Notes under the pieces: generated by a model | Databases searched by the model: none | Seen by the model: only the letters and a program-made list of their open reading frames with translations | What the model was told of the DNA's origin: nothing | Origin: Methylosinus sp. Ce-a6 | GTDB taxonomy: Bacteria > Pseudomonadota > Alphaproteobacteria > Rhizobiales > Beijerinckiaceae | Direction of reading: 5' to 3' | Assembly: GCF_009811655.1 (NCBI RefSeq) | Contig: NZ_BGJX01000014.1 | Span: 31,249-95,248, forward strand | DNA length: 64,000 nucleotides | Shown: positions 35,701 through 43,432 of the stretch, piece by piece | Numbering within the stretch: the first letter of the stretch is position 1 | Layout: every line of letters starts with the position of its first letter | Translations under genes and position numbers: made by a program

Positions 35701-38587
35701 TGATGATGCTGACCGATCCTCCGTCGATGAAGGCGGAGCCTTGCAGTTCGTCCCCGACTGCTCCGGAATCATTGATCCAGAGCCCGCGCACATCGAGGAC
35801 GGCCCTCGGCCCCAGCACGACGTCGGACGCATTCTGCGTTTTTCCGAACACATCGAAATAGCCGTCGAGCGTGATCTTGCCGCCCGGCGCGACGATCGAG
35901 CCGGCGATCGTCTCGACGCCCGCCAGGCTGACGCTGCCGCCCGGCGCCACAGACAATATCGCGCCCTCGGCCATGTTGACATGCTCGCGGGTCGGCGCGA
36001 AAGCCCCGTCGGGCTTGTCGGCGTGGGTCCCGATCTTGATCGATCCGAAACCCGTCTCCGACAGGCGGTCGGTGAGGAGAGGCACGGTCGCCGGCGGCGT
36101 CCAGCTCGTCGATCCGAATGTATAGGAGGCGAGGCCGTAAGGGTCGGCGCCGGCCTGCTCGCTCGTCTCGAGCAGGAAGCCGAATGGCAAGGGGGTCGAG
36201 AAGCGATCGAGCGTCAGCGAGGCGCCGGCCGGCAATTGCTCGAGCGAGGTTTGCGGCGTCGCGCCGCCGCCGATCGCATTGGCGCGCTGGCGAAGGCCGG
36301 CCACCGTGTCGCCGATGATCGTGCCATCCAGTAGCGGCAAAATCGAGATCGACAGAGAGCCGGCGCTGGCGCCGGCGATATAGCTCGATTCATAATGGCT
36401 GCGGTCGAGCAGCGGACTGGTGAACGTCTCGCTCGTCCCCGTGCGCGCATGGTCGACGGTGAAGCCCGCGGCGGAGGCGAGCCCCACATAGGCGATGGTC
36501 GGATCGGCCCTGCCTATGTCGTAGAAACGTCCGTCGGAGCCGATGAGCTGCGTCGTATTGACGGCGCCTCCGAGATAGGTGACGTAGCCGCCCGACAGAT
36601 TGACGATCGAGCCCGGCCTCTGGATGAAATATTGGTCGGCGCCGCCCGAGACGGTGACCGAGCCGCCGGACGTCAGAATCTCGCCGATCGTCTTCGGGAT
36701 CAGCCTGGCGTAGCCCGATGCGTCGACGATGGGCGAGCCGACCCAGGACAGGCCGTCCGCCCGCGTGCCGGTCAGGCGGGTGTCCACTGTAACCGTCTTG
36801 CCGACGAGCGCCGAGGAGAGCGGCGAATCAGCGATCTCATTGGGCGTGACCAAAAAACTTACGATGAATTTGGACAGCGGAACCTGCACCTCGGCGAGGC
36901 CCGAGACGTCGATCGTCGCGCCCGATTCCAGCACCGTCAGCCCGTTGAGCGACACCGCCGCGCTCGGCGCACGCAGCAGCGAGCCCGCCTGAAAATCGCT
37001 CTGCCCGGTGATGGTGATCTTTGGCTGGAGATCCGCCGTCGCCGTGCCGTAAGGCACAGTGTCCCCGCCGTCGTCCGGCAGGATGGCGGTGACGCTGTTC
37101 GGCCCGAAAACGACCGATGTTCGACCTGCGCTGCCGACCCCGGCTGCAACCGAGATCGAGGCCGGGCGATTGACGCTGGTCGTCGCCCCCAAAACGCCCG
37201 ACTGAGTCACGGCGTCATAGGCTCCGATCGAGATCGCGCCGGCCTGCGCCCACGCCAGCCCGTCATTGGTCACGTTTCCGGCGGCGCCGAGCGACGGGCC
37301 TTTGATGCCGTAAATTCCAAAATTATCGGGATTTTCGGCGCTCCCCGAGGGGAAAACATGGTCGAGTGTATATACGGCGCTGGAGCCCGTCGCCGAACTG
37401 ATCGGCGCGCTGAGCACCACCTGACCCTCGGCGGCGAGGATGATCTGTCCGTGCGGTGTCGTGATGGAGCCGGAATTGGTCACATTCGGGCCGAGCAGAG
37501 CCACATAGCCGCCGTCATCCGTCGAATTGAGTGACGTCACGATGGATGCGCCGCGCTCGACCACGATCGCCCCGCCGCCCTGCGCGGTTGAAAGCGTTTG
37601 GTTGCCCATCGAGAATTTGGCCGAATTGCCGATGACGCCGTCGAGGCTCGCGATGCCGAAGAGCCCCTGGCCCCTGCCCGTGCCGACGAAATTGGCGTTG
37701 GCCGTCGCTTCGTTCGGCGGCACATAGGCCGTCACGCTTTTCCCATCGACGCTGAGCGGCACGGGCGTATAGGCCGCGCTGTTGGCGTTGAATACGCTCG
37801 ACGCCCGCGTCGCGTCTATGTCGAGCGAGGAGGCGATCAGCGAATGCGTGTTGATTTGCGCGCCGGCGCCGAAAATAATTCCGTTGGGATTGATGAGCAG
37901 CACAGTGCCGTCGGCCTTGATCTGGCCGAGGATGCGGCTCGGCGAGCCGGTCGCGTCGATGCGGTTGAGCGCGACCCAGCTCGGATTGCCCTGCTGGTCG
38001 TAGACCACCGTCGTATTGGGCGAGACATTGTAATAGAGCCAGGTCATCACCGCTTGCGGCGCGGTCTGTTTTATCGTGACCGTGGTCCGGCCATCGCTCG
38101 ACGACTGCGTCGGCAGATCGGCGTTGATCCAGAGATTAGGCGTCGCCGAGACGCGCGGATCGACCACGAGGCCCGGCAGCTTGCCGGCGCCGCCTAGGCT
38201 CAGGCCGTCGGCGATATTGCTGGCCGCGCCGGCGGCGGCGGCGCGCGCGGCCGCCTGCACGGCTTGCATGGATTGGAGCGCCTGCGTCGCCCGCACCAGG
38301 GAGTCCTGGCTCTGCTTGGCGATCTTCGCCGCCTGCTCGGCGATGCTCGTGGCGGAATTGACCGCCGCCGTCGCCGGCGCCGGCGTCGAGCCGCCCGTCA
38401 GCGGACGCGCCTGCGGGCCGTGACCCGCGATCAGCGCCAGAGCGATCACGCTCGCGCCCGCCAGCAACCGAGCGCGTGAGAGAGGAGCACGCCCGTTTCC
38501 GCCGATCGTCGCCGCTTTGGTTCGATGGCGCCGAGCCGAGATCGTTTCGCGAATCCGACGGGAGGCGGGAGCAAGATCGCTGGTCAT
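26780..38587 (-). CDS. Giant filamentous-haemagglutinin-family two-partner-secretion exoprotein (TpsA)
   Basis: A 3935-residue protein, the last gene of a long operon. Residues 1-60 are an extended signal peptide with hydrophobic core LLAGASVIALALIAG. After an Ala/Gln-rich helical segment, the TPS secretion domain runs at about 150-380, with the hallmark INPNGIIFG at 232-240. The body is a huge Gly/Ser/Thr/Asn-rich array of beta-helix repeats. Near the C-terminus GGDINIIGPVGGIKVG, LRGGTIRIYTDQSVLVNQSRIMTLQGGDVNIFSGNGD resembles DUF3739, which I associate with PdtA-type haemagglutinins. The protein is expected to cross the outer membrane through the TpsB at 45747-47492. Adhesion or biofilm function is inferred. 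A 2215-codon open frame on the opposite strand is its shadow. Confidence 0.93.
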   Translation of the reverse strand: MTSDLAPASRRIRETISARRHRTKAATIGGNGRAPLSRARLLAGASVIALALIAGHGPQARPLTGGSTPAPATAAVNSATSIAEQAAKIAKQSQDSLVRATQALQSMQAVQAAARAAAAGAASNIADGLSLGGAGKLPGLVVDPRVSATPNLWINADLPTQSSSDGRTTVTIKQTAPQAVMTWLYYNVSPNTTVVYDQQGNPSWVALNRIDATGSPSRILGQIKADGTVLLINPNGIIFGAGAQINTHSLIASSLDIDATRASSVFNANSAAYTPVPLSVDGKSVTAYVPPNEATANANFVGTGRGQGLFGIASLDGVIGNSAKFSMGNQTLSTAQGGGAIVVERGASIVTSLNSTDDGGYVALLGPNVTNSGSITTPHGQIILAAEGQVVLSAPISSATGSSAVYTLDHVFPSGSAENPDNFGIYGIKGPSLGAAGNVTNDGLAWAQAGAISIGAYDAVTQSGVLGATTSVNRPASISVAAGVGSAGRTSVVFGPNSVTAILPDDGGDTVPYGTATADLQPKITITGQSDFQAGSLLRAPSAAVSLNGLTVLESGATIDVSGLAEVQVPLSKFIVSFLVTPNEIADSPLSSALVGKTVTVDTRLTGTRADGLSWVGSPIVDASGYARLIPKTIGEILTSGGSVTVSGGADQYFIQRPGSIVNLSGGYVTYLGGAVNTTQLIGSDGRFYDIGRADPTIAYVGLASAAGFTVDHARTGTSETFTSPLLDRSHYESSYIAGASAGSLSISILPLLDGTIIGDTVAGLRQRANAIGGGATPQTSLEQLPAGASLTLDRFSTPLPFGFLLETSEQAGADPYGLASYTFGSTSWTPPATVPLLTDRLSETGFGSIKIGTHADKPDGAFAPTREHVNMAEGAILSVAPGGSVSLAGVETIAGSIVAPGGKITLDGYFDVFGKTQNASDVVLGPRAVLDVRGLWINDSGAVGDELQGSAFIDGGSVSIITNTVNYHPVDRIPQGSYPTGIVDETANIILSAGSVIDVSSGGYVGVNGKLKLGADNSPLGKGGSLSLVTYNGRWVEFIPELPPRANTFVAGNVRPIDGGPPTAATVELNGAIYAGGFGAGGTFTLQAPTVIIDGKATSIASYTSGERAGEIVLPSSFFTDNGFSNYVLTSVYGSTTVTAGTKVLLRQSNYLVDDSILSQPTGAIARDFATVGLAPYGLRNPVSLTLAERSYPYGKTGPSTTAGVLLEEGASIVAEASLTKRATINLSADGPVTVLGGITAPGGAISLQNNTSGFADPPAAVQDVWVGRDAVLDVSGVFLPDPTVTAYQTGSAIDAGTISLSGRTIVAEPGSLFRLDGASGTVEIPAGSALGPQLVRQDVWSNGGALRINPSTASYFAGTVSAHGGAPLASGGSLTISGGSIVVEPDGLIGATLASLSDGRYPLTPAELAAKTPPLAEYVQIAFIGADTLNNSGFDSISLQARSQTIAFNGSQSIHMPGSLILGAPTLTLMPGSDGLLPSGVTNPATYVAASCGTGCVPTIGGSRVDLSAGYIWLQQGHPFYARATLADGVLNLTAKWIDVGQPDNGVSGGSDFAFRNVGSATLTSADAIRLMGYAGSNTTSSYSGSLAVAGDLTLAAAEIYPTSGTRFTIKSTSATGTIDIEQTGVASQPLSAGGTLTLDAVNIIQNGTLWAPFGQIVLGNAATTQNVTLGAGSLTSVSGAGSAVPYGFTVDGEAWYVGNAGYNASINNPGYQGDLLTAAPAKAVTLNGANVATSAGATLDLSGGGDIYASEFVAGVGGSRNVLTTDRSGATVYALVPASSAKVAAYDPAFAFSEGPFGQSLLNAQPGTAVYLTGGNGIPAGAYTLMPGLYATLPGAYRVVVASSSVKTGDPQNYTTADGSNYVTGYFANSITGARSSQAMLFRLQSASSWTKYSQIDITSGSAFLRDAALAAGSAIPVLPIDGGALTLAARSTLSLASMNYFAGGASPLAPSLSGVNGQLAVSAAKILVLAKDQAAPAASTGYLLLDADQLSNSGATTLLLGGSSSVDSKGALAVTALATDVEIETDAAHPLSAPQLILASRPGGKGITVDDGSVIAAVGTVPAGGDRPISVTGDGSLLRVSTGSMVDLTRASANAGTGQIAIGTAPGTTTLVSADTAVGVTINGGAALTIDSSGDSRLSGKVALNASAYDLGGGVVNVGGGSAGLALSREVIASFAGATSVRLRSVSVINFYDASGLVIGDADKPIGTLTFDSSGLYGEGGTTTVNAKNIVLTSSRPAPSTANALTGANGALTLSASDTITFAKNFAAGAGAFTFGGFGRIDVKAANAVRFAGAGAGAYQAVNAGGVANVAFATPNMIAAAASVQSFTASGALTTVSSGAPTAVVANETGGSLTLSGASVSVSSTLTALSGTLILDATSGDVALGEGAFVNAGGSRVALGPDIEYAPGGTVRLNALSGNVSIGSGAKVSVAAARDEYGSGYAGSLYITTADTGTTTLSGTLDGSAAFKDTGGNFILNTGRLAGTLPWNGFSRRFSVTLNQPGDLVIGAGETLVSSEVMLVANQGSVIVDGAIDASGVDGKIALYGSGTKSGGVTTGGVAIGATALLDARFVAPAANDPGYAKGTKALVPNGGTITLGTTGRANGTVSTTGCGGSGCGYQNVDSADAGWIDVAAGAQFDVRGGAGGVGGQVTLRAPLLTNNNLNVRFAGTLITSGMDGVATGNGVVLNAYATWSATDPTTAGLSRHFDGIIDPAGWYTSSGTLVAGWTQTLTSSTDATRADIIYTAQAAGGSIAQGAIFTAVNGAVDNTNYAHADFYQKRLVSFVQNPFNGNAAAVAANFSGARQIVLADATKQIDKTAATALAASQLHLRPEISLVNPSKAINGGNISVLSNWNLGGVQTAPVASGVAPLTSYTPAYRTKGPIDPGEPGALSLRAVNNVDIRATISDGFYEAASAFYKTFSGGWQSHSYALVANLIANNPAIATGTAPNGATVRLTEWNTTSAASLMSIGPGNLGSFSYDFVAGAAFGAIAPANPDAVVPVAGAVSPTSPTSSITINGHTSYVGIYSDSGLIRYRTHYIPTLVRTGTGSIRLTAAGNVEFTDTTVQGAVYTAGALAATPADYRPQNFDRFFNTSGYLTQYVGAPNGLESFVYANSFGLDGNRLRQRGFGAGGGSVTIEAGQSIIGFEQTTQATSTPWTAWYAAVMQSDKDSTPFSSCYGLPAGCQSTAYVNYATFFQNFGALGGGSMTLRAGRDVTDISVALPEAIAVAGGFDVFDPPHAIYYGGGNLLAQIGGNLNSSVFFVGRGGARIEVGGAIQQTADNPLTAAKDPTAFPLLLAAQDSYFDIVAAGSVTLRVSDPTSYGDTPFTSYGPQSGLSLTSLGGNVSATGSYLPPNLKIAALKGDITNAGGTMFDLPTDLAGHGVGSLVLAAAGSINAALTLDAPPLTGNTSYINPLGLPSYSLAPESLTNSDPVLVSAGKDVTGALTVDRPAEIIAGRDVTLNFTGVNLDESDVTSIIAGRDIVSATSGVFGSTYGLYGPGAFLLEAGRNIGRKVNTTSFNVSTYGNGSGGGLIPNTTQPVPLKSYLPAKGADIYVLYGIANGVDYASAISAYVDPASAGANGIDFLADIAGVLGLPRDQAWAAFQGLSPTRQQLLVDRAFLDFLTQVATDYRNPASPYYAKYGRAYEAIGTLFPKGLGYANDGSGGADPAAVGRLTMPFSLIETQLGGDINIIGPVGGIKVGSAGRDNKKPYEEGILTLRGGTIRIYTDQSVLVNQSRIMTLQGGDVNIFSGNGDILAGSGPKTYVSNPVLQLVCAYYSGYCAVNPQGLVTGAGIGAILTLPSLDPDGSNATLAVPRGTVDAGAAGIRVAGNLNIVAQHVANVYNIQVQGNVSGLQPPPPGPNVAALTAGSNQAGAGAKAVETPRAGNDGSDAPSLITVEILGYGGSDRGEPAERSGAEPEEERRRRGAR

Positions 38588-38641
38588 GTGATTGCCTATT
38601 CGTCTCGAAAGCTCGACATCAATTCAGTTCGGACTCGCATA

Positions 38642-39142
38642 TCAGTTCGGGCTTGCGGCGCTCGCCGGAAGGTCGCGATCCGGCAGCGGCGCCGATCCCA
38701 CGGCCTCGCCCTCGCGGCGCAGCCCCTCGCGCAGATAGGCGATCAGCTCCTGCGCCAACCGGTCCCATATCTCGATCTGCGCGCGCAAATAGTCGCGGCT
38801 CACTCCGCCCGCGATCGATATGTCCATACTGAGCGCTAGAAACGCGCCCGTGAGATGCAGCCGCGAGAAGCGTCGCGTCGCATTCCACCCATTGACGACT
38901 TCCGCGCGCAATTCGCCCTGAACTTGGAGGACGGCGACGAAAACAAAGTCCAAGAAGCGCGCCTCGGCCTCCATCGCGGATGGATTTCCCGCGCGTATGT
39001 CGAATGAGAGCCCGCTCGTCGCGGACCGCAGGTAAGGGACGTCCGCGACCGGATCCATCGCAGATACGACGCGATAGCCGGCTTGCTGCAGCAGCTCGCG
39101 CAGCTCGTCGAGCGTCAAAGCCGAGACCAGGGATTCTGACAT
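38642..39142 (-). CDS. YbjN-domain protein
   Basis: A 166-residue soluble protein. LTLDELRELLQQAGYRVV opens the domain, and FVFVAVLQVQGELRAEVVNGWNATRRFSRLHLTG followed by LALSMDISIAGGVSRDYLRAQIEIWDRLAQELI matches the YbjN/T3SS-chaperone-like fold. YbjN proteins are poorly understood and linked to motility, stress and surface phenotypes; the fold is related to type III chaperones. Between the PpiC gene and tpsA it may bind unfolded TpsA in the cytosol; that is inference. Confidence 0.8.
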   Translation of the reverse strand: MSESLVSALTLDELRELLQQAGYRVVSAMDPVADVPYLRSATSGLSFDIRAGNPSAMEAEARFLDFVFVAVLQVQGELRAEVVNGWNATRRFSRLHLTGAFLALSMDISIAGGVSRDYLRAQIEIWDRLAQELIAYLREGLRREGEAVGSAPLPDRDLPASAASPN

Positions 39143-39158
39143 ATGGACGCTCGAAGGT

Positions 39159-40166
39159 TCAATGTTTGAGAGCGCCGTCGAGCAGATTCGACAGCGCGAT
39201 TTCGTTGATGACCGGCGGATGCTGCTTCAGCAGCTCGGCGACATAGGCGCGGCGCAGCAAGTTCGATCGCTCCATGCGCATCTGCTGCGCGAGCGGCTCG
39301 CGCGCCTCCGCGAGCGAGCGCGTGTAGGAGGCCTTCGTATCGAGCAGCTTCACGAGGTGCCACCCGTCGTCGAGACGGATCGGCTCGCTGACCGCGCCCT
39401 TGCCGAGCCCCATCACCTGCGTTCGGATTTCCGGGCGGATCTGGCCTTCGGATATCCATCCGAGCTCGCCATTGTCCTTGGCGTCCGTCTCCGCGCGCGC
39501 GATCGCCGCGAAATCCGCGCCCGCCGTCTTCAGCTTGCGCTGAACCTCCTCGAGCTTCCTTTTGGCCTTTTCCTCCGCGACGCGATCCGCGTCCTTCGGG
39601 GCGGCTATGAAGATATGCCCGACCTGAAACTGCCGGGGCACGACGAACAGGCTGCGATTGCCGTCATAGGTTTTTTGTAGCTCCTCGTCGCTCGGATAGC
39701 CCGCCGGCGGCGCCGACACAGACTGCAGATAGAGCTCCACGAGCGCGCGATCGCGCGTCTGCTGAAGCTGAGCCGCGACGCTCGGCGACTGATCCCATTT
39801 CTTTGCGAGCGCTTCGTCCAGAACGAGACGCTCACCGAGAATGGCGCGTACGAGCTGGCCGAACAGCGCCGGCTCCTTGGCGAAAGCCGCCTGCTCGCGC
39901 GGTCCCAGAGCGTCGATATAGGCGCGCAGCTCGCGCGCCGTGATCTCGGTCGATCCCAGATGCGCGACCACCTCTTCCGCCGGCTTGGCGCTCGCGCCGC
40001 TCTGCGCGCGTACAGCCGGCGCGACGGGCGCCGGCTTGGGTTTGAACTGCGCGGGCGCTGCGCTCGTTTGCGAAGGCGTCTGCGCGCCGACCATCGGCGT
40101 CGCGACGAGCGCGCCGGCTGCGACCATACTGACGAAAATTGCGGTCCGGGCGATGTCGATGCTCAT
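39159..40166 (-). CDS. Periplasmic parvulin-type peptidyl-prolyl isomerase (PpiC/SurA-like)
   Basis: A 335-residue protein with a signal peptide (IFVSMVAAGALVATPMVGAQ). A Pro/Ala-rich linker leads to a SurA-N-like helical chaperone region at about 65-160 (VVAHLGSTEITARELRAYIDAL) and a rotamase domain at about 165-290 (RQFQVGHIFIAAP, ADFAAIARAETDAKDNGELGWISEGQI, VSEPIRLDDGWHLVKLLD). The family assists folding or holds outer-membrane and secreted proteins unfolded in the periplasm. In this operon TpsA and TpsB are obvious clients. Its start overlaps the preceding coiled-coil gene (ATGA). Confidence 0.9.
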   Translation of the reverse strand: MSIDIARTAIFVSMVAAGALVATPMVGAQTPSQTSAAPAQFKPKPAPVAPAVRAQSGASAKPAEEVVAHLGSTEITARELRAYIDALGPREQAAFAKEPALFGQLVRAILGERLVLDEALAKKWDQSPSVAAQLQQTRDRALVELYLQSVSAPPAGYPSDEELQKTYDGNRSLFVVPRQFQVGHIFIAAPKDADRVAEEKAKRKLEEVQRKLKTAGADFAAIARAETDAKDNGELGWISEGQIRPEIRTQVMGLGKGAVSEPIRLDDGWHLVKLLDTKASYTRSLAEAREPLAQQMRMERSNLLRRAYVAELLKQHPPVINEIALSNLLDGALKH

Positions 40167-40759
40167 GGCGTCACCTTCTGATCGAGAATCTTGTCCTTGT
40201 AATCCTGCAGTAGATTTTGAATTTCGACGCGGCGCGCGCCGAGCAGCGGCTCACTCGCCAGTGTCGCATCCACGAAATTCGCGCCCTCATATCGAGCCAG
40301 CAGTTCGCGGCCGACTTTGACGAGCTCATTGTTGCGGATGACGCAGTTCTTGGCGCTCGCCTTGAGGGCGTTCGCGAGACCCTCGACTTTGGCGCGCTCG
40401 GCCTCTTTGCCGCGGGCGACATCGGCGGCCTCCTCATAGGCGGTCCGCCATTTCTCCAGAGTCTGATCGTGCTCCTCGATGCTCCTCTTATACTGCTCGA
40501 TCGCTTCGCGATAATCCTTTGTGACCCTGGTCAGATCCGCCTTCGTCGCTTCGAGCCTCTCCTTGAGAGCCTTTTGCGCGTTTTCGACCTCGGTCAGCTT
40601 GGCTTGCAGAGAGGCGCGCTGGTCCTCGAGCGCCCGAGTCTGCGTGATCGCGCCGCGCAATGCTTCTCTCAACCGATCAGCTTCTGCATCGGCCCGCGCG
40701 ATGGGCGCCGACAGCGACAATGCGATCGACGGCAGGACAGCGAGTGAACGGAAACGCAT
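40163..40759 (-). CDS. Periplasmic coiled-coil protein
   Basis: A 198-residue protein with signal peptide LAVLPSIALSLSAPIARA. Residues about 25-140 form a continuous heptad coiled coil (LREALRGAITQTRALEDQRASLQAKLTEVENAQKALKERLE). A single Cys occurs in NCVIRNNELV near residue 147. No enzyme motif is present. It is two bases downstream of the porin gene and overlaps the PpiC gene by four bases, so it belongs to the secretion operon. A periplasmic scaffold between inner-membrane ExbBD-TonB and outer-membrane partners is a reasonable guess. Confidence 0.8.
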   Translation of the reverse strand: MRFRSLAVLPSIALSLSAPIARADAEADRLREALRGAITQTRALEDQRASLQAKLTEVENAQKALKERLEATKADLTRVTKDYREAIEQYKRSIEEHDQTLEKWRTAYEEAADVARGKEAERAKVEGLANALKASAKNCVIRNNELVKVGRELLARYEGANFVDATLASEPLLGARRVEIQNLLQDYKDKILDQKVTP

Positions 40760-40761
40760 GA

Positions 40762-42609
40762 TCAGAACTTTCCGTTGAGATCGACATGCAATACATCGAC
40801 CGCATAAGGCGAGCCGGCGATGTTATTGGCGCTCATCCAGCGCATACCGAGCCAGACATTTTCGCCGACGCCGAGATTGCCGCCGAGAAAATAGCCTTTG
40901 AGATTCGTCCCGCCCAGGCCGAAATCAGAGTCGACGAATGCGTCGATCATCGCGTCGGATTGCAGATATTTGTAGCCGCCGAACACGCTCCAATCCCACA
41001 AGTGCCGGATTTGCTTATGGCCGACGGTCGCCTGGGCGAGATAGCCTCTGGCGCCGCCATTGTACGGTCCGACGCTGCCGTCCACCGTTCCCTTCAGATT
41101 GTTGACGGCGAGAGCCGCGATGGAACCACGGTCGAACGCCGTATTCACGATATACTCGCCATTCAAAACGATGTGAGCCGGATGAAAGCTCCCTATGTCG
41201 ATCTCGCCGCTCGCGACAACGGGACGGAACTGCGCCGCCAAGCCGAGATACTGATATTGGCTCGTCGTTCCGTAGCTGTTGTAGGTATCCGCGATGATGT
41301 TGCGCAGAGCGAAATAGGTGTTTCCTCGCTGCGCAAATGACGGCCTCGTCAGATCGGTGTCGCACACGTCCGAAGCGCTGACGACGATGCAAGGAGACGA
41401 TTGCCGCCCTTTAACATTGGTGAAATCGTAATAGGCCACGGCAAAGCGCGCCGAATAATCCTCGTCGATCTTGGCCGCGAGGCCGACCTGCCCGGCGAAA
41501 AGCCATTTGTCGTAGCTGCGGAGCTTGGTCGGAGGGCCGTAATCATAGGCGGGAAGATTGATGCCCGCATTCAGATCGGTGTTGAAGATCGGAAAGGCCC
41601 CGCCGGCGACGAAGGGTGTCACTCCCTCGACGATCTCATAGCGGCCCTGCGCAGCAAAGCCGTCGAATCCGATGTCCCTGTACCAGACGAGATCGGTAGG
41701 AGACCAGAAAGGATTGTCCATTCTCCCGACGGTGATCGAAACCTCTTCGCGCGGTTGATATTTCATGTAAGCGCGATCGATCCACAGTGAATATTTCGAG
41801 AAATTTCCGCCATTGAGGCCGAATGTCTGATTCTGCGACACTGGCGAATTGTTCTCGCCGCCCGCAATACGTAGACCCGCCGTGAAGCCATCGGAGAGAT
41901 CGGCGACCATTCCGAGACGGCCTCGAAATCGGAACTGGCTGCGCTCCTCGGTCACGTTCAGCGTCGGAGGATGGTACGGATTCGCCGCGCTCACGTCATA
42001 TGGCGAGCCGGTGTTGATAGCATTGAAATTGACCGCCCCGCCCTGATCGTTTCCGGTCGGATAATAGATGCCGCGATAACGCAGCCGCATGTCGCCGTAG
42101 AAACGAATGCGCGACGCCCATTCCGGAAATTTGCCGGGCGACGCCCAATTCTCCTTTTCCGCCTGCGCCATCACTTCCCTTTTTAGGTCCTCGCGCAATT
42201 GGCGCTTCACGATCTCCGGCACATAGGTCACATGCTTCGCGCCCGCGGGGGTCGCAGTCGCGGCGACCGTGATCGCCGCCTTGGCCGCCTCTCCCGCTTT
42301 GGCCGTCGCGTCCTTCGTCGCCTGCTGCTGGATATAGGCCTCGTCCTCCGCCTGCTTGATCAGCGAATGGGCCTGCTCCTCCGTCAACACGCCTTGTGCG
42401 ACGAGAAGATTGACCAGATTGACGGTCGCATTGGGCGAAGTCCGCCGCCCATGCGATAGCGCGGGCCGCTTGGATTCTGGATTTTTCCCTTCCTTCGGCA
42501 CGCCGCCGTCGGCGTCCTGCGCCAAGGCCGGCGCGACGAAAGTGAAGGCGAATAGCGACGCGGCGAGCGGCAGCGAGCGACGGCGCGCAACTGGCATTTT
42601 CTCGAACAT
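40762..42609 (-). CDS. Putative outer-membrane porin
   Basis: A 615-residue protein with signal peptide SLPLAASLFAFTFVAPALAQ. Residues about 60-140 are helical, including NLVNLLVAQGVLTEEQAHSLIKQAEDEA, an SHOCT/SLH-like periplasmic helix pair. From about 165 alternating beta-strands rich in aromatic girdles (IRFYGDMRLRYRGIYYP, FRFRGRLGMVADLSDGFTAGLRIAGG) end in VDVLHVDLNGKF, a typical outer-membrane C-terminal Phe. I match it to the putative-porin family (PF16930-like). Its place in a two-partner-secretion operon is unusual. It may supply the TonB-coupled outer-membrane partner or a pore for the system. Confidence 0.85.
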   Translation of the reverse strand: MFEKMPVARRRSLPLAASLFAFTFVAPALAQDADGGVPKEGKNPESKRPALSHGRRTSPNATVNLVNLLVAQGVLTEEQAHSLIKQAEDEAYIQQQATKDATAKAGEAAKAAITVAATATPAGAKHVTYVPEIVKRQLREDLKREVMAQAEKENWASPGKFPEWASRIRFYGDMRLRYRGIYYPTGNDQGGAVNFNAINTGSPYDVSAANPYHPPTLNVTEERSQFRFRGRLGMVADLSDGFTAGLRIAGGENNSPVSQNQTFGLNGGNFSKYSLWIDRAYMKYQPREEVSITVGRMDNPFWSPTDLVWYRDIGFDGFAAQGRYEIVEGVTPFVAGGAFPIFNTDLNAGINLPAYDYGPPTKLRSYDKWLFAGQVGLAAKIDEDYSARFAVAYYDFTNVKGRQSSPCIVVSASDVCDTDLTRPSFAQRGNTYFALRNIIADTYNSYGTTSQYQYLGLAAQFRPVVASGEIDIGSFHPAHIVLNGEYIVNTAFDRGSIAALAVNNLKGTVDGSVGPYNGGARGYLAQATVGHKQIRHLWDWSVFGGYKYLQSDAMIDAFVDSDFGLGGTNLKGYFLGGNLGVGENVWLGMRWMSANNIAGSPYAVDVLHVDLNGKF

Positions 42610-42664
42610 CGAATGTCTCAGTCCTCTCCAGAGCCCGAGCGATGGGACTCGTCCACGTACGACC

Positions 42665-43387
42665 TCAACCCGGCCGACGCGCGATGACGCGCGTGACCAT
42701 GGGCATCGGCATGTCCTTGGGCGGCGGCTCCCTCAGAACGAGACCGCCGAGCACTTCGTTTCGTATGGCGGCGTCGAGCTCGGCGTCGCCGGTGGACGAG
42801 GCGAGAGCGACTTGCGTCACGCGGCCGGAGCCGTCGATCCACAGCCTGATTCCGACCCGCATGGCCGCTTTGCGCGTGCGCCGATTTGCGCGCAACGCCG
42901 ACTCGATCTGCGTTTGCGCCATCGATGTATATCTGCCGAAACGGCTGCCGCCCCCACCGCCGCCATAGGGAGAGCCACCGGGCTTGCTACCGAGTCCGAA
43001 TCCGTCGCCGGGGCCGGTCGCTTTCGCGTCCAGCGCGAGCGGACCCGGCGGCGGCTCATCCGTCTTGGTGTCCTTGATCGACTCTCGCACCGGATCGTCG
43101 AGCGGCTTTTCTTCCTGAAACTCCGGCTGATCCATCCGCTGCTGCTCGATCATTTTCTGCTCGGGCGGAGGCGGCGGGGGCGGAGGCGGCGGGGGCAACG
43201 CAACGATTGCGAGTTCTTGAACCCGTCGCACCGGAGGTCGATCGTCATGTCCAGAAAAAAACGCGAAGCCGCCGATGACGAGCAGCGTCCCGCCGCTGAT
43301 CGCCAGCGCATTTCGGCGGAGGCGACGGGCGTCGTTCCGTTCTGCGTCGCCCTCTCGAAGCATCCGTTGCTCATTCCGACGGCTCAT
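42665..43387 (-). CDS. TonB-like energy transducer
   Basis: A 240-residue protein. A cytosolic basic N-terminus is followed by one membrane helix (NALAISGGTLLVIGGFAFFSG, about 27-47), a run of prolines and Glu/Pro linker, then a Gly-rich stretch and a TonB C-terminal domain (IESALRANRRTRKAAMRVGIRLWIDGSGRVTQVAL, GGLVLREPPPKDMPMPM). TonB proteins transmit proton-motive force from ExbB-ExbD to outer-membrane receptors. It directly follows exbD with a 45-base gap. No TonB-dependent receptor with a plug is encoded in the window. Confidence 0.87.
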   Translation of the reverse strand: MSRRNEQRMLREGDAERNDARRLRRNALAISGGTLLVIGGFAFFSGHDDRPPVRRVQELAIVALPPPPPPPPPPPEQKMIEQQRMDQPEFQEEKPLDDPVRESIKDTKTDEPPPGPLALDAKATGPGDGFGLGSKPGGSPYGGGGGGSRFGRYTSMAQTQIESALRANRRTRKAAMRVGIRLWIDGSGRVTQVALASSTGDAELDAAIRNEVLGGLVLREPPPKDMPMPMVTRVIARRPG

Positions 43388-43432
43388 CTGCGCCTCCGAA
43401 TATTTCGACCGAGCGCCGATGCGGCGCGCGCC